Source: Vibrio viridaestus
GTDB taxonomy: Bacteria; Pseudomonadota; Gammaproteobacteria; Enterobacterales; Vibrionaceae
Reading direction: 5' to 3'
Length of the DNA: 64,000 nucleotides
Assembly: GCF_003856525.1 (NCBI RefSeq)
Contig: NZ_RJVQ01000012.1
Coordinates: 1-64,000, forward strand
In this document: positions 20,457 to 29,713 of the stretch, piece after piece
Position numbering within the stretch: position 1 is the stretch's first letter
How the letters are laid out: each line of letters begins with the position of its first letter
Notes under the pieces: model-generated
What the model was told of the DNA's origin: nothing
What the model saw: the letters and a program-made list of their open reading frames with translations, nothing else
The model's database searches: none
Translations under genes and position numbers: made by a program

Positions 20457-21335
20457 TTAATAACTGGCTTCGACTTTTCTTTTAATCCAAGTCTCATTCA
20501 ACCACAGTGAAAACATTATGATCATTCCACCTGCGATCAGATTTATTAGGTCGATTTCGCGGTTCCAGATGACTATGTTGACGATCAATCCTGCGGGGAC
20601 TAAAACATTATTCATAATGGCTAACGCGCCAGCATTGACCATACACGCGCCTTTATTCCATGCAAAATAGCCCAATCCTGATGCGATAAGTCCTAAGTAA
20701 ATCAGGATCCCCCATTGCGTATTGGTGGTCGGTAATTTTTCAGTATTACCGAGTAAAGCAAAGGCAATAACTGCAACAATTAGCGCGCCGAGATAAAAGT
20801 AGCCAAAAATTGAGTGATGAGGGATATCAATTTTACTGTTTTGCATATCCTCCATGATCTTCTTATAGCCGACCTGACCGATAGCGAAGCAAATATTCGC
20901 TCCCTGTACGACCAGAAAACCGACAATAAAGTTTTCGGTGATATCGGTTCTTTTGATCACGACCGCGCCAATTACCGCGATCGCTGCAGTAACTAGATAC
21001 CAGGCAGAAAAGCGTTTTTTTAGTAAGTCATAAATCAGCGTGACATAAATTGGTGTAAATACGGAAAACAGCAATACTTCAGGCACGCTCAAAAGAACAA
21101 ACGATTTATAGTAAAAGCAATACATCAAGCCTAGCTGGATACCACCGATGGTGGCCAGTTTAGCGATAAGCTTTGTTGGAACACCTTTAAATTTTAGGAA
21201 AGGCAGGAATACCAGACTAGCGAGTGCAATTCGCATCAGAACGGAAAACCAAGAATCAACCTGACCGGCAAGGTAAACACCGATCAGGCTGAATGAGAAT
21301 GCCCATAGAAGGGTCACTGCAGATAAATAGGCCAT
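20457..21335 (-). CDS. EamA/DMT-family transporter
   Basis: A 292-residue membrane protein with about ten helices in two EamA repeats (drug/metabolite transporter superfamily). The first repeat starts MAYLSAVTLLWAFSFSLIG and the second follows the FIVGFLVVQGANICFAIGQ helix. Substrate unknown. No strong ribosome site precedes the start. It is convergent with the preceding gene and read alone. Confidence 0.85.
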   Translation of the reverse strand: MAYLSAVTLLWAFSFSLIGVYLAGQVDSWFSVLMRIALASLVFLPFLKFKGVPTKLIAKLATIGGIQLGLMYCFYYKSFVLLSVPEVLLFSVFTPIYVTLIYDLLKKRFSAWYLVTAAIAVIGAVVIKRTDITENFIVGFLVVQGANICFAIGQVGYKKIMEDMQNSKIDIPHHSIFGYFYLGALIVAVIAFALLGNTEKLPTTNTQWGILIYLGLIASGLGYFAWNKGACMVNAGALAIMNNVLVPAGLIVNIVIWNREIDLINLIAGGMIIMFSLWLNETWIKRKVEASY

Positions 21336-21397
21336 AATTGTTTTTGTTTAATGTTGAGCAATAATGGCGAGCAGTTTAACTAAGTTTTGACTTGGCG

Positions 21398-21826
21398 TCA
21401 GTCGTCTTTAAGAGGTACGACCAAAATATCAACTGGAGAACAGTTGAGGATGAGTTTAGTGGACGAAAGTAGCTTACTCCAAAAGTCTTGGTGATGACCA
21501 AGAATAACCAGGTCGATTTTATACTCGTTGACGGTATCACAAATTTCACTGCTCAAATCGCCGCTGCCGACTAAACGGTGACGGATAGGATAATCAGCAT
21601 AATCCTCTAACTTTTGAAGTTCGCTTTGAGCCATTTCCATTGAGTGGTTCTGTGTATCAACTAAGTTGATGTCGATTAGGCCAGTATACAATTCAGCGTA
21701 ATTCACATCGATATGAATAAATGAAAGCTTCGCACCAAGCGGCTTCGCTAACATTACAGCTCGGTCGATAAGACGATGACTGTCTTCAGACAAGTCCACA
21801 GCTACGAGAATATGTTTGTAACACAT
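21398..21826 (-). CDS. uspA: Universal stress protein A
   Basis: A 142-residue UspA with close similarity to E. coli UspA across its length: YKHILVAVDLS, FIHIDVNYAELYTGLIDINL and LVILGHHQDFWSKLLSS. This non-ATP-binding class dimerises in the cytosol and is induced in growth arrest. AAGGAG lies upstream of the start. Divergent from ftnA. Confidence 0.95.
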   Translation of the reverse strand: MCYKHILVAVDLSEDSHRLIDRAVMLAKPLGAKLSFIHIDVNYAELYTGLIDINLVDTQNHSMEMAQSELQKLEDYADYPIRHRLVGSGDLSSEICDTVNEYKIDLVILGHHQDFWSKLLSSTKLILNCSPVDILVVPLKDD

Positions 21827-21992
21827 AACGCGCTCCTTTTTAGAAAAGTCATTCCACTTTAGCAGTCTTGTAGCACAAATGTTGTTGTTTGGATCTCAAT
21901 TCCGAGGTTAATGAGTCATTTACGCTTTCATGTGGTTTCACCTCATAACATGTTATAGTTTAGGGAGTTATATATTCACATTGGAGATAGAT

Positions 21993-22520
21993 ATGTTATC
22001 AAAAGCCATGGTTGATCAATTAAATGATCAAATTAACCTCGAATTTTTTTCATCCAATCTATACTTACAAATGAGTGCTTGGTGTGAAGATAAAGGTTTC
22101 GAGGGTGCAGCGGCATTTTTGCGAGTTCATGCTCAGGAAGAAATGCAACATATGCACCGTTTATTCACTTATGTAAGTGAAACTGGTGCGCTGCCTATTT
22201 TAGGTGCTATTGATGCGCCTAAACACGACTTCTCTGGCTTAGGAGACGTGTTCCGCGAAACATACGAGCATGAGCAGATGATTACACAGAATATAAATAA
22301 GTTAGCTCATGTTGCTTTTACATCTCAGGATTACTCAACTTTTAATTTTCTTCAGTGGTACGTTGCAGAGCAGCATGAAGAAGAGAAGTTATTCAAAGGG
22401 ATTTTAGATAAGTTAGAACTTGTTGGTGAAGATGGAAAAGCGTTGTTCTTTATCGATAAAGATCTAGCGGCAATGGCAAACAAAAGCTCATCTTCTGTCA
22501 TGGATGCCCAGGCTGAGTAA
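21993..22520 (+). CDS. ftnA: Non-heme ferritin FtnA
   Basis: A 175-residue four-helix ferritin that stores iron in 24-subunit shells. Ferroxidase ligands are visible in [14 protein letters not shown] and [10 protein letters not shown], and in [14 protein letters not shown] chose the ATG at 21993 ([10 protein letters not shown]) with TTGGAGAT upstream over a longer frame start. Transcription is independent, and uspB follows 70 bases later. Confidence 0.95.
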   Translation: MLSKAMVDQLNDQINLEFFSSNLYLQMSAWCEDKGFEGAAAFLRVHAQEEMQHMHRLFTYVSETGALPILGAIDAPKHDFSGLGDVFRETYEHEQMITQNINKLAHVAFTSQDYSTFNFLQWYVAEQHEEEKLFKGILDKLELVGEDGKALFFIDKDLAAMANKSSSSVMDAQAE

Positions 22521-22593
22521 TCTCAGCGAAAAGACACTGTGATGCACTGTCGTCTTTTCTCTCTGGCTATTGTGACGAAGTAGGGAGGAATAG

Positions 22594-22917
22594 ATGATAA
22601 GTGGAGATACCATTTTATTCGTGCTTATGCTTATTACTCTTGTAAATATTGCAAGAGGCCTCACTGCATTAAGAACATTAATATACATCATGCGTGAAGC
22701 ACACCCGTTGCTTTATCAGCAGGTTGATGGTCCCGGTTTCTTTAAAGTCCACGCGAATGTGGCTAAGCAGGTGCGGCTGTATCATTATTTGAAGAGTCGA
22801 GAATACGCAAATCATCATGATGAAACATTCATCTACAAGTGTGAGAAAGTCAGACAGCTCACGGTGCTGTCCTGTGCTTTGGTGGTGGTGACGATGTTCG
22901 CTGGTATCTTGCTATGA
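22594..22917 (+). CDS. uspB: Universal stress protein B
   Basis: A 107-residue membrane protein with one N-terminal and one C-terminal helix. It matches E. coli UspB in [21 protein letters not shown] and [11 protein letters not shown]. UspB is a stationary-phase membrane protein linked to ethanol sensitivity. In E. coli it is also beside uspA. Start at the ATG at 22594 with AGGGAGGAAT upstream. Confidence 0.9.
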   Translation: MISGDTILFVLMLITLVNIARGLTALRTLIYIMREAHPLLYQQVDGPGFFKVHANVAKQVRLYHYLKSREYANHHDETFIYKCEKVRQLTVLSCALVVVTMFAGILL

Positions 22918-22966
22918 GCTAAGTTGGCAAAGCAAGGCTTTGTTGATTAAAATGACGCCCAATTAA

Positions 22967-22996
22967 AAAGGATGTGCCTACGCACATCCTTTCTTT
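22967..22996. terminator. Terminator after uspB
   Basis: AAAGGATGTGC and GCACATCCTTT form an 11-bp stem around CTAC, followed by TCTTTTG. It ends the uspB transcript just before yhiN. Confidence 0.8.
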
Positions 22997-23016
22997 TGTC
23001 TGATTGAGTGACGGAA

Positions 23017-24204
23017 ATGAGTGAAAAAGTAGATGTAGTGGTAATTGGTGCGGGTGCGGCTGGATTGATGTGTGCTGCTCAGGCTGGGAAAAGAGGCCGA
23101 CGTGTGCTGGTTATTGACCACGCGAAGAAACCGGGACGTAAAATCCTAATTTCTGGTGGTGGTCGTTGTAACTTTACCAATTATGATGTCTCCGCCAATA
23201 ACTATCTTTGCAGCAATAGCCATTTCGTGAAATCAGCGCTCTCTCAGTACACCAACTGGGACTTTATCTCTTTAGTCAGTAAATACGATATTGCCTTTGA
23301 AGAGCGCGACCATGGCCAACTGTTTTGCCTCGATTCTGCAAAAGATATTGTTAACCTGCTGATGGAAGAGTGTCGTCTGCCAACCATCGATTTTCGCTAT
23401 CAAGTGGATATCCAGAACATTGAAAAAACCGAGTCAGGCTTTCGTTTTCTTGCCAATGGCATTGAGATCGAATGTGAATCACTGGTGGTTGCCACGGGTG
23501 GCTTATCAATGCCAAAATTAGGTGCAACACCTTTTGGTTACAAGGTGGCCGAAAGCTTTGGACTGAAAGTACATCCTACCTGTGCCGGACTGGTTCCATT
23601 CACTCTGCATAAAGAAGATAAAGAGCAGTTTGCTCCATTATCTGGTGTTGCGATTCCGGTTGTGATGACCGCAGAGGATGGTACTTCGTTTAAAGAAGCG
23701 CTTCTGTTTACCCATCGAGGTTTGTCTGGTCCGTCTGTACTGCAAATTTCTTCCTACTGGAAACCAGGCCAACCCGTTACTGTTGATTTGGTTCCTGATG
23801 ATGATATCTCGCTCTTACTTGAGCGATCACGAGAAAAGCATCCCAATCAAACTCTGAAAAATACCTTAGCGAAGGTATTACCTAAAAGGGTTGTTGAGGT
23901 ACTTATCGAACGTAAAGACTTAGAAGATAAGCCGCTTAAGCAGTTTAATCCACGTGAGCTACAGTCGATTGTCGATACGTTATCCGCATGGACGATTATC
24001 CCGAATAGTACCGAGGGCTATCGTACGGCAGAGGTGACTTTAGGTGGCGTTGATACCGATGCGCTTTCATCAAAAACCATGGAGTGTAAATCAGTTAAAG
24101 GGCTGTTCTTTATCGGTGAAGTGATGGATGTCACCGGTTGGCTCGGAGGCTACAATTTCCAATGGGCATGGTCATCCGGCTGGGTCGCAGGGCAGTGGGT
24201 TTGA
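23017..24204 (+). CDS. yhiN: FAD-dependent oxidoreductase, HI0933/YhiN family
   Basis: A 395-residue flavoprotein of the HI0933 (BaiN-like) family. VVVIGAGAAGLMCAAQAG binds FAD, ISGGGRCNFTN is the family signature, and FIGEVMDVTGWLGGYNFQWAWSSG closes the second FAD contact. In E. coli yhiN lies in the same uspA-uspB neighbourhood. The reaction is not known. I chose ATG at 23017; an in-frame GTG three codons upstream is possible. Confidence 0.9.
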   Translation: MSEKVDVVVIGAGAAGLMCAAQAGKRGRRVLVIDHAKKPGRKILISGGGRCNFTNYDVSANNYLCSNSHFVKSALSQYTNWDFISLVSKYDIAFEERDHGQLFCLDSAKDIVNLLMEECRLPTIDFRYQVDIQNIEKTESGFRFLANGIEIECESLVVATGGLSMPKLGATPFGYKVAESFGLKVHPTCAGLVPFTLHKEDKEQFAPLSGVAIPVVMTAEDGTSFKEALLFTHRGLSGPSVLQISSYWKPGQPVTVDLVPDDDISLLLERSREKHPNQTLKNTLAKVLPKRVVEVLIERKDLEDKPLKQFNPRELQSIVDTLSAWTIIPNSTEGYRTAEVTLGGVDTDALSSKTMECKSVKGLFFIGEVMDVTGWLGGYNFQWAWSSGWVAGQWV

Positions 24205-24298
24205 TCTAAATTTCAAAAGTTAGAGGAGTGTTTCTTCTTTGTGTGAGTTTAGTTGAGCATTTCCCGCTGAAAAATACTTCAAGAAATGGGAGGTACCT

Positions 24299-24709
24299 AT
24301 GGATGCAGATCAAATAAATCAGGTTGTAGGATACGTCGGAGCCATAGTACTTGCTGGAATCTCAATGGCCGTAGTTTTCAGAAGAGAAAAACAGCTTGAT
24401 GATCCTGATGATGACAGCGTCGTTTATTTGGAACAACTATTGAAAGTAACCAACTTGCATACTGAAGGTAAGTACCTTGTTAGGATACTGAGACAAAGTG
24501 GTAACCTACAAAAAGAGGACCAGATTTTCTATTCTCCAGAAGCTGCGATTAAAGCTGCTATTGCTACGTTTAAGAGAGCTAAAATTGAATATGTATTTAT
24601 TACAGATAACACTGAAACTCAATTTTGTTTTCGTAGACCTTATTACCATCACGGTGGTAAAGCTGAGGGAAGGAAAGTGGGCAGTGTCGAAATCTATAAA
24701 GTGGAATGA
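24299..24709 (+). CDS. Uncharacterised membrane-anchored protein
   Basis: A 136-residue protein with one N-terminal helix (VVGYVGAIVLAGISMAVVF), then a soluble domain of about 100 residues rich in aromatic and charged residues and ending near HHGGKAEGRKVGSVEIYKVE. GGGAGG precedes the ATG. I do not recognise a family. It sits between yhiN and the arabinose block and could be the edge of that insertion. Confidence 0.7.
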   Translation: MDADQINQVVGYVGAIVLAGISMAVVFRREKQLDDPDDDSVVYLEQLLKVTNLHTEGKYLVRILRQSGNLQKEDQIFYSPEAAIKAAIATFKRAKIEYVFITDNTETQFCFRRPYYHHGGKAEGRKVGSVEIYKVE

Positions 24710-24791
24710 AATAATATAACTTATTGTATTTTAATTGCTTTTATGATGTTAAACCGAGTTGTCTATGGGGCGATGAGGAATATTCTTAGCC

Positions 24792-24830
24792 ATAAAAAAA
24801 GTCCCTTGAGATACGAGATCCCAAGGGAAA
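24792..24830 (-). terminator. Terminator after araH
   Basis: TCCCTTG and CAAGGGA pair around a 13-base loop. The seven A bases on the plus-strand left side form the T-run for the minus-strand araFGH transcript. Confidence 0.75.
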
Positions 24831-24869
24831 TGCCATCATTTGAGCATTAAATACCACATGTCTAAACTT

Positions 24870-25859
24870 TTACACTTTGCGTGACGCCTGTTTGTAACGG
24901 TCGAAGATAACCGCTGCGAGTAAGATGGCACCACGAACTACGTATTGAGCGAACGGAGACATATTGAGAAGGTTCATTGCGTTTTCTACCGTTCCCAGAA
25001 TCAGAACCCCAGCGATAACGTAGGACACTTTACCTACACCACCTTTGAGTGATACACCGCCAAGAACACAGGCAGAGATAACGACTAGCTCAAAACCGAC
25101 CGAGGTCATTGGCTGTCCACTGGTCATTCGAGCTGCCAGAATGACGCCAGCTAAGGCGGAGATAAAACCGGATACGGTGAAGATGAGCATTTTGGTTTTT
25201 ACTACATTCACACCAGCCAGTTTTGCTGCATCCTCGTTACCACCAATCGCTAGCGTGTTGCGACCATAAACGGTTTTATTCAGTAGGAATGCAAACACAG
25301 CGAACGTGATGATGGTAAGCCAGATTGGGGTTGGAATACCCACGATAGAGGAGTTACCCAGAGCAAAGAAGCTTTCCTCAGTGATACCAACTGCTTTACC
25401 GTCGGAGATGATGTAGCCAAGACCACGCGCGATCTGCATCGTTGCCAATGTTGTGATTAGGGCATTTACCTGCAGCTTCGCAATAACAAAGCCATTAAGC
25501 AGACCGAATGCCACACCTGACAGCAGACCTGCTCCAATACCCAGTACGACACTGCCAGTTGCGTTGATAGCGACGGCGGTGACCACACCAGCACAGGCGA
25601 TGACTGACGCAACAGACAGGTCAAGGTCGCCACAAGCCAAGCAGAACAGCATGGCACAAGCGACCATTCCACTCATGGATATCGCCAGGCCTAAGCCTTT
25701 CATATTGATAAAGGTTGCAAAGTAAGGGACAAAAAATGCGCATAGTAAAAACAAGCCTGCAAAGACCATGAGCATGCCAAATCTATCCCAGATGTGAGAT
25801 AAATCGAACGACGATTTTTTCTCACTCTTATCGAATTTCGTAGTACTTGTAGTAGTCAT
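24870..25859 (-). CDS. araH: L-arabinose ABC transporter permease AraH
   Basis: A 329-residue permease of the ribose/arabinose class with about ten helices, including CLACGDLDLSVASVIA and CVLGGVSLKGGVGKV, which are typical of AraH/RbsC. I chose the start at MTTTSTTKFD, with AGAGGAAAG upstream, which overlaps the end of araG by 13 bases less than the longer frame. Last gene of araF-araG-araH. Confidence 0.93.
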   Translation of the reverse strand: MTTTSTTKFDKSEKKSSFDLSHIWDRFGMLMVFAGLFLLCAFFVPYFATFINMKGLGLAISMSGMVACAMLFCLACGDLDLSVASVIACAGVVTAVAINATGSVVLGIGAGLLSGVAFGLLNGFVIAKLQVNALITTLATMQIARGLGYIISDGKAVGITEESFFALGNSSIVGIPTPIWLTIITFAVFAFLLNKTVYGRNTLAIGGNEDAAKLAGVNVVKTKMLIFTVSGFISALAGVILAARMTSGQPMTSVGFELVVISACVLGGVSLKGGVGKVSYVIAGVLILGTVENAMNLLNMSPFAQYVVRGAILLAAVIFDRYKQASRKV

Positions 25860-25872
25860 AGGATCTTTCCTC

Positions 25873-27387
25873 TTAGGCAGCTGCATGTTTTGTTCCTAGC
25901 ATGGCCAAGCGCAATGCAGTTTGCTCATTAAACTCAGAACGTTGTAGTTCACCTGTAACCGCGCCATCTTTCATGACCATAATCCGGTCGGAAATACCCA
26001 AAACCTCAGGTAAGTCACTGGAGATAACCAGCACGGCGACACCGTTTTCAGCGAGTTTAAATATCAGTTCATAAATTTCAGATTTAGCACCAACATCGAT
26101 ACCTCGTGTTGGCTCATCAAGTAGAATGACTTTCATATCGGTGGATAGCCAACGAGCCAGTATGACTTTTTGTTGGTTACCGCCAGAGAGTTCACCGATG
26201 GCCTGAGCCAGATTGGCTGCTTTGACATTAAGTGCACTGCATTGAGAAGCGGCATTTTCTCGTTCCCAACCATCATTGATCACGCCACCTAATTTAAGAA
26301 AGTTAGGTCGCGCACTGATATTGGCGTTTTCCTGCACAGACAGAATGGGGACGATACCATCAGCTTTTCGGTCTTCAGGGCAAAGCGTTATACCTGCCTT
26401 GATGGCATCTTTAGGGGTTTTTATGCGTGCTTTCTCGCCAAATACGTATACATCTCCGGATTCGGGCTTTTCAGCGCCAAAGACGAGGCGAGTCAATTCT
26501 GTGCGGCCAGCACCGACTAATCCGAACAGACCAAGAATTTCACCTTTACGTATCTCAAGAGACAGTGGAGATGACAGTCCTGGACCTTGAATATTGTCGA
26601 GTCTCAGCCCGCTATCGCCATATTCTCTTGAGCGATAATTGAAGATGTCGTTGATTTCACGGCCAACCATCAACTCGACCAGGCGATCCTGTGTCAATGT
26701 GTTGAGATCGGTGAAGGTTTGAACGTGAGTTCCGTCTTTAAAAATTGTAATCGCATCACAAAGCTCAAAAATCTCTTCCATGCGGTGTGATACATAAAGA
26801 ATGATCTTGCCGCTGTCACGCAGTTCTCTGATCACTTTGAATAGGTTTTCAATTTCGCGTTGAGACAAGCTACTTGTGGGCTCATCAAACGCAATAATTT
26901 TTGCATTGCGGCTTAGCGCTTTTGCAATTTCGACCATCTGCCACTGACCAATAGAAAATTCTTTTAGTGGGCGAGAAGGGTCAAAATCTTCGCCCAATCG
27001 TTCTAACTGGATACGGGCATTCTTGTTCAGTGTATCGGTGTCTACTTTGCCACCTTTGGTTGGCAGTTGTCCGAGATAGATGTTCTCTGCCACACTTAAT
27101 TCTGGAACCAGATTCAGCTCCTGATAAATGATGGCGATACCTTGCTCTAATGCATCAACCGCATTAGAAAATGCATATTGTTTATCATCAACTTTGATGT
27201 GTCCTTCAGTTGGCTGGTAGAGCCCGCTGAGTATTTTTAGCAGGGTTGATTTTCCTGCGCCATTTTCTCCCATCAGAGCATGAACACTGCCACTATCTGC
27301 ACGAAAACTGATGTTAGATAACGCCTTAACACCCGGAAAGTGTTTGGAAATCTGGCAAAATTCTAAGTAAGAGGGTGAAGTAGCCAT
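25873..27387 (-). CDS. araG: L-arabinose ABC transporter ATPase AraG
   Basis: A 504-residue ATPase made of two fused ABC domains. The first has GENGAGKST and the second a degenerate GLVGAGRTE, the usual asymmetry in sugar ABC ATPases; [15 protein letters not shown] is the second signature. AGGAGGCC-like sequence precedes the start. It energises AraH with AraF. Confidence 0.94.
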   Translation of the reverse strand: MATSPSYLEFCQISKHFPGVKALSNISFRADSGSVHALMGENGAGKSTLLKILSGLYQPTEGHIKVDDKQYAFSNAVDALEQGIAIIYQELNLVPELSVAENIYLGQLPTKGGKVDTDTLNKNARIQLERLGEDFDPSRPLKEFSIGQWQMVEIAKALSRNAKIIAFDEPTSSLSQREIENLFKVIRELRDSGKIILYVSHRMEEIFELCDAITIFKDGTHVQTFTDLNTLTQDRLVELMVGREINDIFNYRSREYGDSGLRLDNIQGPGLSSPLSLEIRKGEILGLFGLVGAGRTELTRLVFGAEKPESGDVYVFGEKARIKTPKDAIKAGITLCPEDRKADGIVPILSVQENANISARPNFLKLGGVINDGWERENAASQCSALNVKAANLAQAIGELSGGNQQKVILARWLSTDMKVILLDEPTRGIDVGAKSEIYELIFKLAENGVAVLVISSDLPEVLGISDRIMVMKDGAVTGELQRSEFNEQTALRLAMLGTKHAAA

Positions 27388-27400
27388 AATCTGGCCTCCT

Positions 27401-27451
27401 GTATACTAAAGCAGCGGCATGTCGCATGGTGTGCTGTCCATGCCGCTATAC
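27401..27451 (-). repeat. Hairpin between araF and araG
   Basis: AGCGGCATG pairs with CATGCCGCT, and outer GTAT/ATAC can extend the stem. In the mRNA it follows the araF stop. Such hairpins often stabilise the abundant binding-protein message and lower expression of the ATPase and permease; that role is inferred. Confidence 0.65.
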
Positions 27452-27462
27452 GGGAACGAAAG

Positions 27463-28467
27463 TTAAAGTCCTTTTTTCTCTAATTCCGCTTTGTAGTTGT
27501 CTCTTGTAATCAGAACGACGTCTGTTACTTCGACGAACTTGTTAGGTTCAACATCATCTTTTACCCATTTATAAAGGGATTCGATGCTCTTGAATCCATG
27601 TACGTCAGGACTTGGTAAAAGAGAGCCGTAGAAACCGGTTGGTTTCGCTTTAGCGAGTTCGTTAACAGCATCCACACCGTTGATACCAATGCCGATAACG
27701 TTTTCTGCGTTAAATCCTTGACCTTCAGTTGCTCGAATGCCACCAAGAACTGTGTTGTCATTCATACCAACCACAAGCCAGTGTTTAACAGCTGGATACT
27801 GAACAAGAAGGGAGTTAGCTGCGTCTAAAGCACCCGGGATATCGTTGGTTTTGGTTGGGACGCGATAAATTTGGTCGGCTGGGAAACCCGCTTCTTTCAG
27901 TGCTTTCACTGAGCCATCAACGCGGCGACGAGCTGTATCAAGTTCGTCAGCAGTAATCGCCATGACTGCCGATTCTTTTGGATCCCAGCCGCGTTTGCTC
28001 ATTTCTTTATACAGTTCTTGTCCTTGACGATAGCCAATTTCACTTGCTGCCATCATCACCAACGGAACATCTTTCATTGGTTCGCCTTTCGCGTTCAGAA
28101 ACTGATCGTCGACGGTGATGACTTTGAGGTCATAGCTTTTTGCTTTGGCCATAATCGCTGGACCTAATTTAGGGTCAGGAGTACAGATAACAAAACCTTT
28201 CGCGCCACTGGCTGCGAGAGTGTCGATTGCGTTAAGTGTTTTCTCTCCATCCGGTACGGCCATTTTGATTACTTCAAAGCCATATTTTTCGCCGGCTTTT
28301 TCCGCAAAGCTCCATTCTGTTTGGAACCAAGGCTCTTCAGGTTGTTTCACTAAGTAGCCAAGTTTAAGTTCGTCATCATTGCTTCCAAAAAAAGCATGAG
28401 CAGAAGCACTTAATAGTGCAGCGCCAGTTAAAGCAGCGACAGCGAGCGTTTTTTTAATCGTCTTCAT
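27463..28467 (-). CDS. araF: L-arabinose-binding protein AraF
   Basis: A 334-residue periplasmic binding protein with a signal peptide (MKTIKKTLAVAALTGAALLSASAHA). The mature protein has LGYLVKQPEEPWFQTEWSFAEK and PAVKHWLVVGMNDNTVLGGIRA, close to E. coli AraF. It delivers arabinose to AraGH. It is divergent from araD, with a 478-base control region between. Confidence 0.94.
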   Translation of the reverse strand: MKTIKKTLAVAALTGAALLSASAHAFFGSNDDELKLGYLVKQPEEPWFQTEWSFAEKAGEKYGFEVIKMAVPDGEKTLNAIDTLAASGAKGFVICTPDPKLGPAIMAKAKSYDLKVITVDDQFLNAKGEPMKDVPLVMMAASEIGYRQGQELYKEMSKRGWDPKESAVMAITADELDTARRRVDGSVKALKEAGFPADQIYRVPTKTNDIPGALDAANSLLVQYPAVKHWLVVGMNDNTVLGGIRATEGQGFNAENVIGIGINGVDAVNELAKAKPTGFYGSLLPSPDVHGFKSIESLYKWVKDDVEPNKFVEVTDVVLITRDNYKAELEKKGL

Positions 28468-28545
28468 AGTGCTATTCCATCCACTTTTTATAAGTATGTA
28501 GGGTTTGTTTCGAAATCATTATTTGTTGAAGTAACTATTGATTGA

Positions 28546-28561
28546 AGTGATGAAAATCACA
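28546..28561. promoter_or_regulatory. Candidate CRP site, araF-araD region
   Basis: AGTGATGAAAATCACA fits TGTGA-N6-TCACA with one mismatch. It lies about 80 bases upstream of araF and next to an AraC-like site. Cyclic AMP control of arabinose uptake would be expected. Confidence 0.6.
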
Positions 28562-28572
28562 CCAGAAAAATG

Positions 28573-28610
28573 TAGCAATTTTATCCATGTATATAGCCTA
28601 ACTGGCTATG
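28573..28610. promoter_or_regulatory. AraC binding pair near araF
   Basis: TAGCAATTTTATCCATG at 28573 matches the E. coli araI1 half-site in 15 of 17 bases. A weaker TAGCCTAACTGGCTATG follows exactly 21 bases later, the I1-I2 spacing of E. coli araBAD. The pair reads on the plus strand. Confidence 0.7.
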
Positions 28611-28746
28611 ATGCAGATCCCATTTAAGCTCACCATGCTGCATATGAAATGCTTATTTCATAGGTTTGGAGTAAATATTTCACGTAATTTGTTGGTTTTA
28701 TAAGCGCCTGTGGCGTTTTATTAGTCTTATCACACAAAAATACTCG

Positions 28747-28784
28747 TAACGCATTTGTCCATATTTTTAGCCAGCATGATCATG
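28747..28784. promoter_or_regulatory. AraC binding pair near araD
   Basis: TAACGCATTTGTCCATA at 28747 resembles E. coli araO2/I-type half-sites, and TAGCCAGCATGATCATG follows exactly 21 bases later. The repeated 21-base spacing supports an AraC dimer site controlling the plus-strand araD-araA promoter. Confidence 0.6.
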
Positions 28785-28945
28785 TCCTCCCGCAACACTT
28801 ACCGCTATAAATGTGATAAAGCGTTTTGCAGTGGTTTCCTTTTCCTCACTATCTCGATTCGGAAAATGTCTTTTGAGCAAATCTGAGGATGTCAGGAATA
28901 GCTGCATTCATCATCAACGGTATGACTCGTTGGAGAGTAGTGACA

Positions 28946-29704
28946 ATGAATAGTGAAGTGACATTTAGCGCACCCATTGGTCTCGATTCGGAGCTTAAAT
29001 CTAGGCTGAGTATCCTTAGACAAAAGGTGTGGCAGGCCAATATGGATCTGCAGAAATATAACTTAGTGACTTTTACCTGGGGAAATGTGTCGGGTATTGA
29101 CCATAAATCGGGCTTAGTTGTGATTAAGCCTAGTGGTGTCGAATACGAGAAGCTCACTCCGGAGAAAATGGTCGTAGTCGATTTAGATGGCAAAATCATC
29201 GAAGGTGAATTAAACCCATCGTCAGATACCGACACCCATATTGAACTGTACAAAGCCTATCCAGATATTGGTGGTGTTGTGCATACCCATTCTTCAAATG
29301 CCACATCCTGGGCACAGGCTGGAGTACCTATCCCAGCTCTTGGGACCACGCATGCCGATTATTTTTACGGCAATGTACCGTGTACCAGAGCGTTAAGTGA
29401 CGCAGAAATTGCAGAACAATACGAGCTTAATACTGGGAAAGTTATTATCGAAACAATCGGTGAAACCGACCCGATGGCTATTCCCGGCATCATCGTGAAA
29501 GAGCATGGACCTTTTAGCTGGGGTAAAGATGCTCACAATGCGGTGCACAATGCCGTTGTGCTCGAAACCATTGCCTCTATGGCGTTAAAGACGCTGCAGA
29601 TTAATCCTAACGTTAGTCATATCAATCAAGCCCTGTTGGATAAGCATTACCTGAGAAAGCACGGAAAAAATGCTTACTACGGCCAAAAATCAGAGAAAGA
29701 GTAA
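28946..29704 (+). CDS. araD: L-ribulose-5-phosphate 4-epimerase AraD
   Basis: A 252-residue class II aldolase-fold epimerase converting L-ribulose 5-phosphate to D-xylulose 5-phosphate. Metal ligands appear in [16 protein letters not shown] and TTHADYFYG, and the C-terminal [18 protein letters not shown] matches E. coli AraD. I chose the ATG at 28946 (MNSEVTF) with TGGAGAG upstream. The N-terminus is about 20 residues longer than in E. coli. First plus-strand gene, before araA. Confidence 0.94.
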   Translation: MNSEVTFSAPIGLDSELKSRLSILRQKVWQANMDLQKYNLVTFTWGNVSGIDHKSGLVVIKPSGVEYEKLTPEKMVVVDLDGKIIEGELNPSSDTDTHIELYKAYPDIGGVVHTHSSNATSWAQAGVPIPALGTTHADYFYGNVPCTRALSDAEIAEQYELNTGKVIIETIGETDPMAIPGIIVKEHGPFSWGKDAHNAVHNAVVLETIASMALKTLQINPNVSHINQALLDKHYLRKHGKNAYYGQKSEKE

Positions 29705-29713
29705 GGGACAGTT

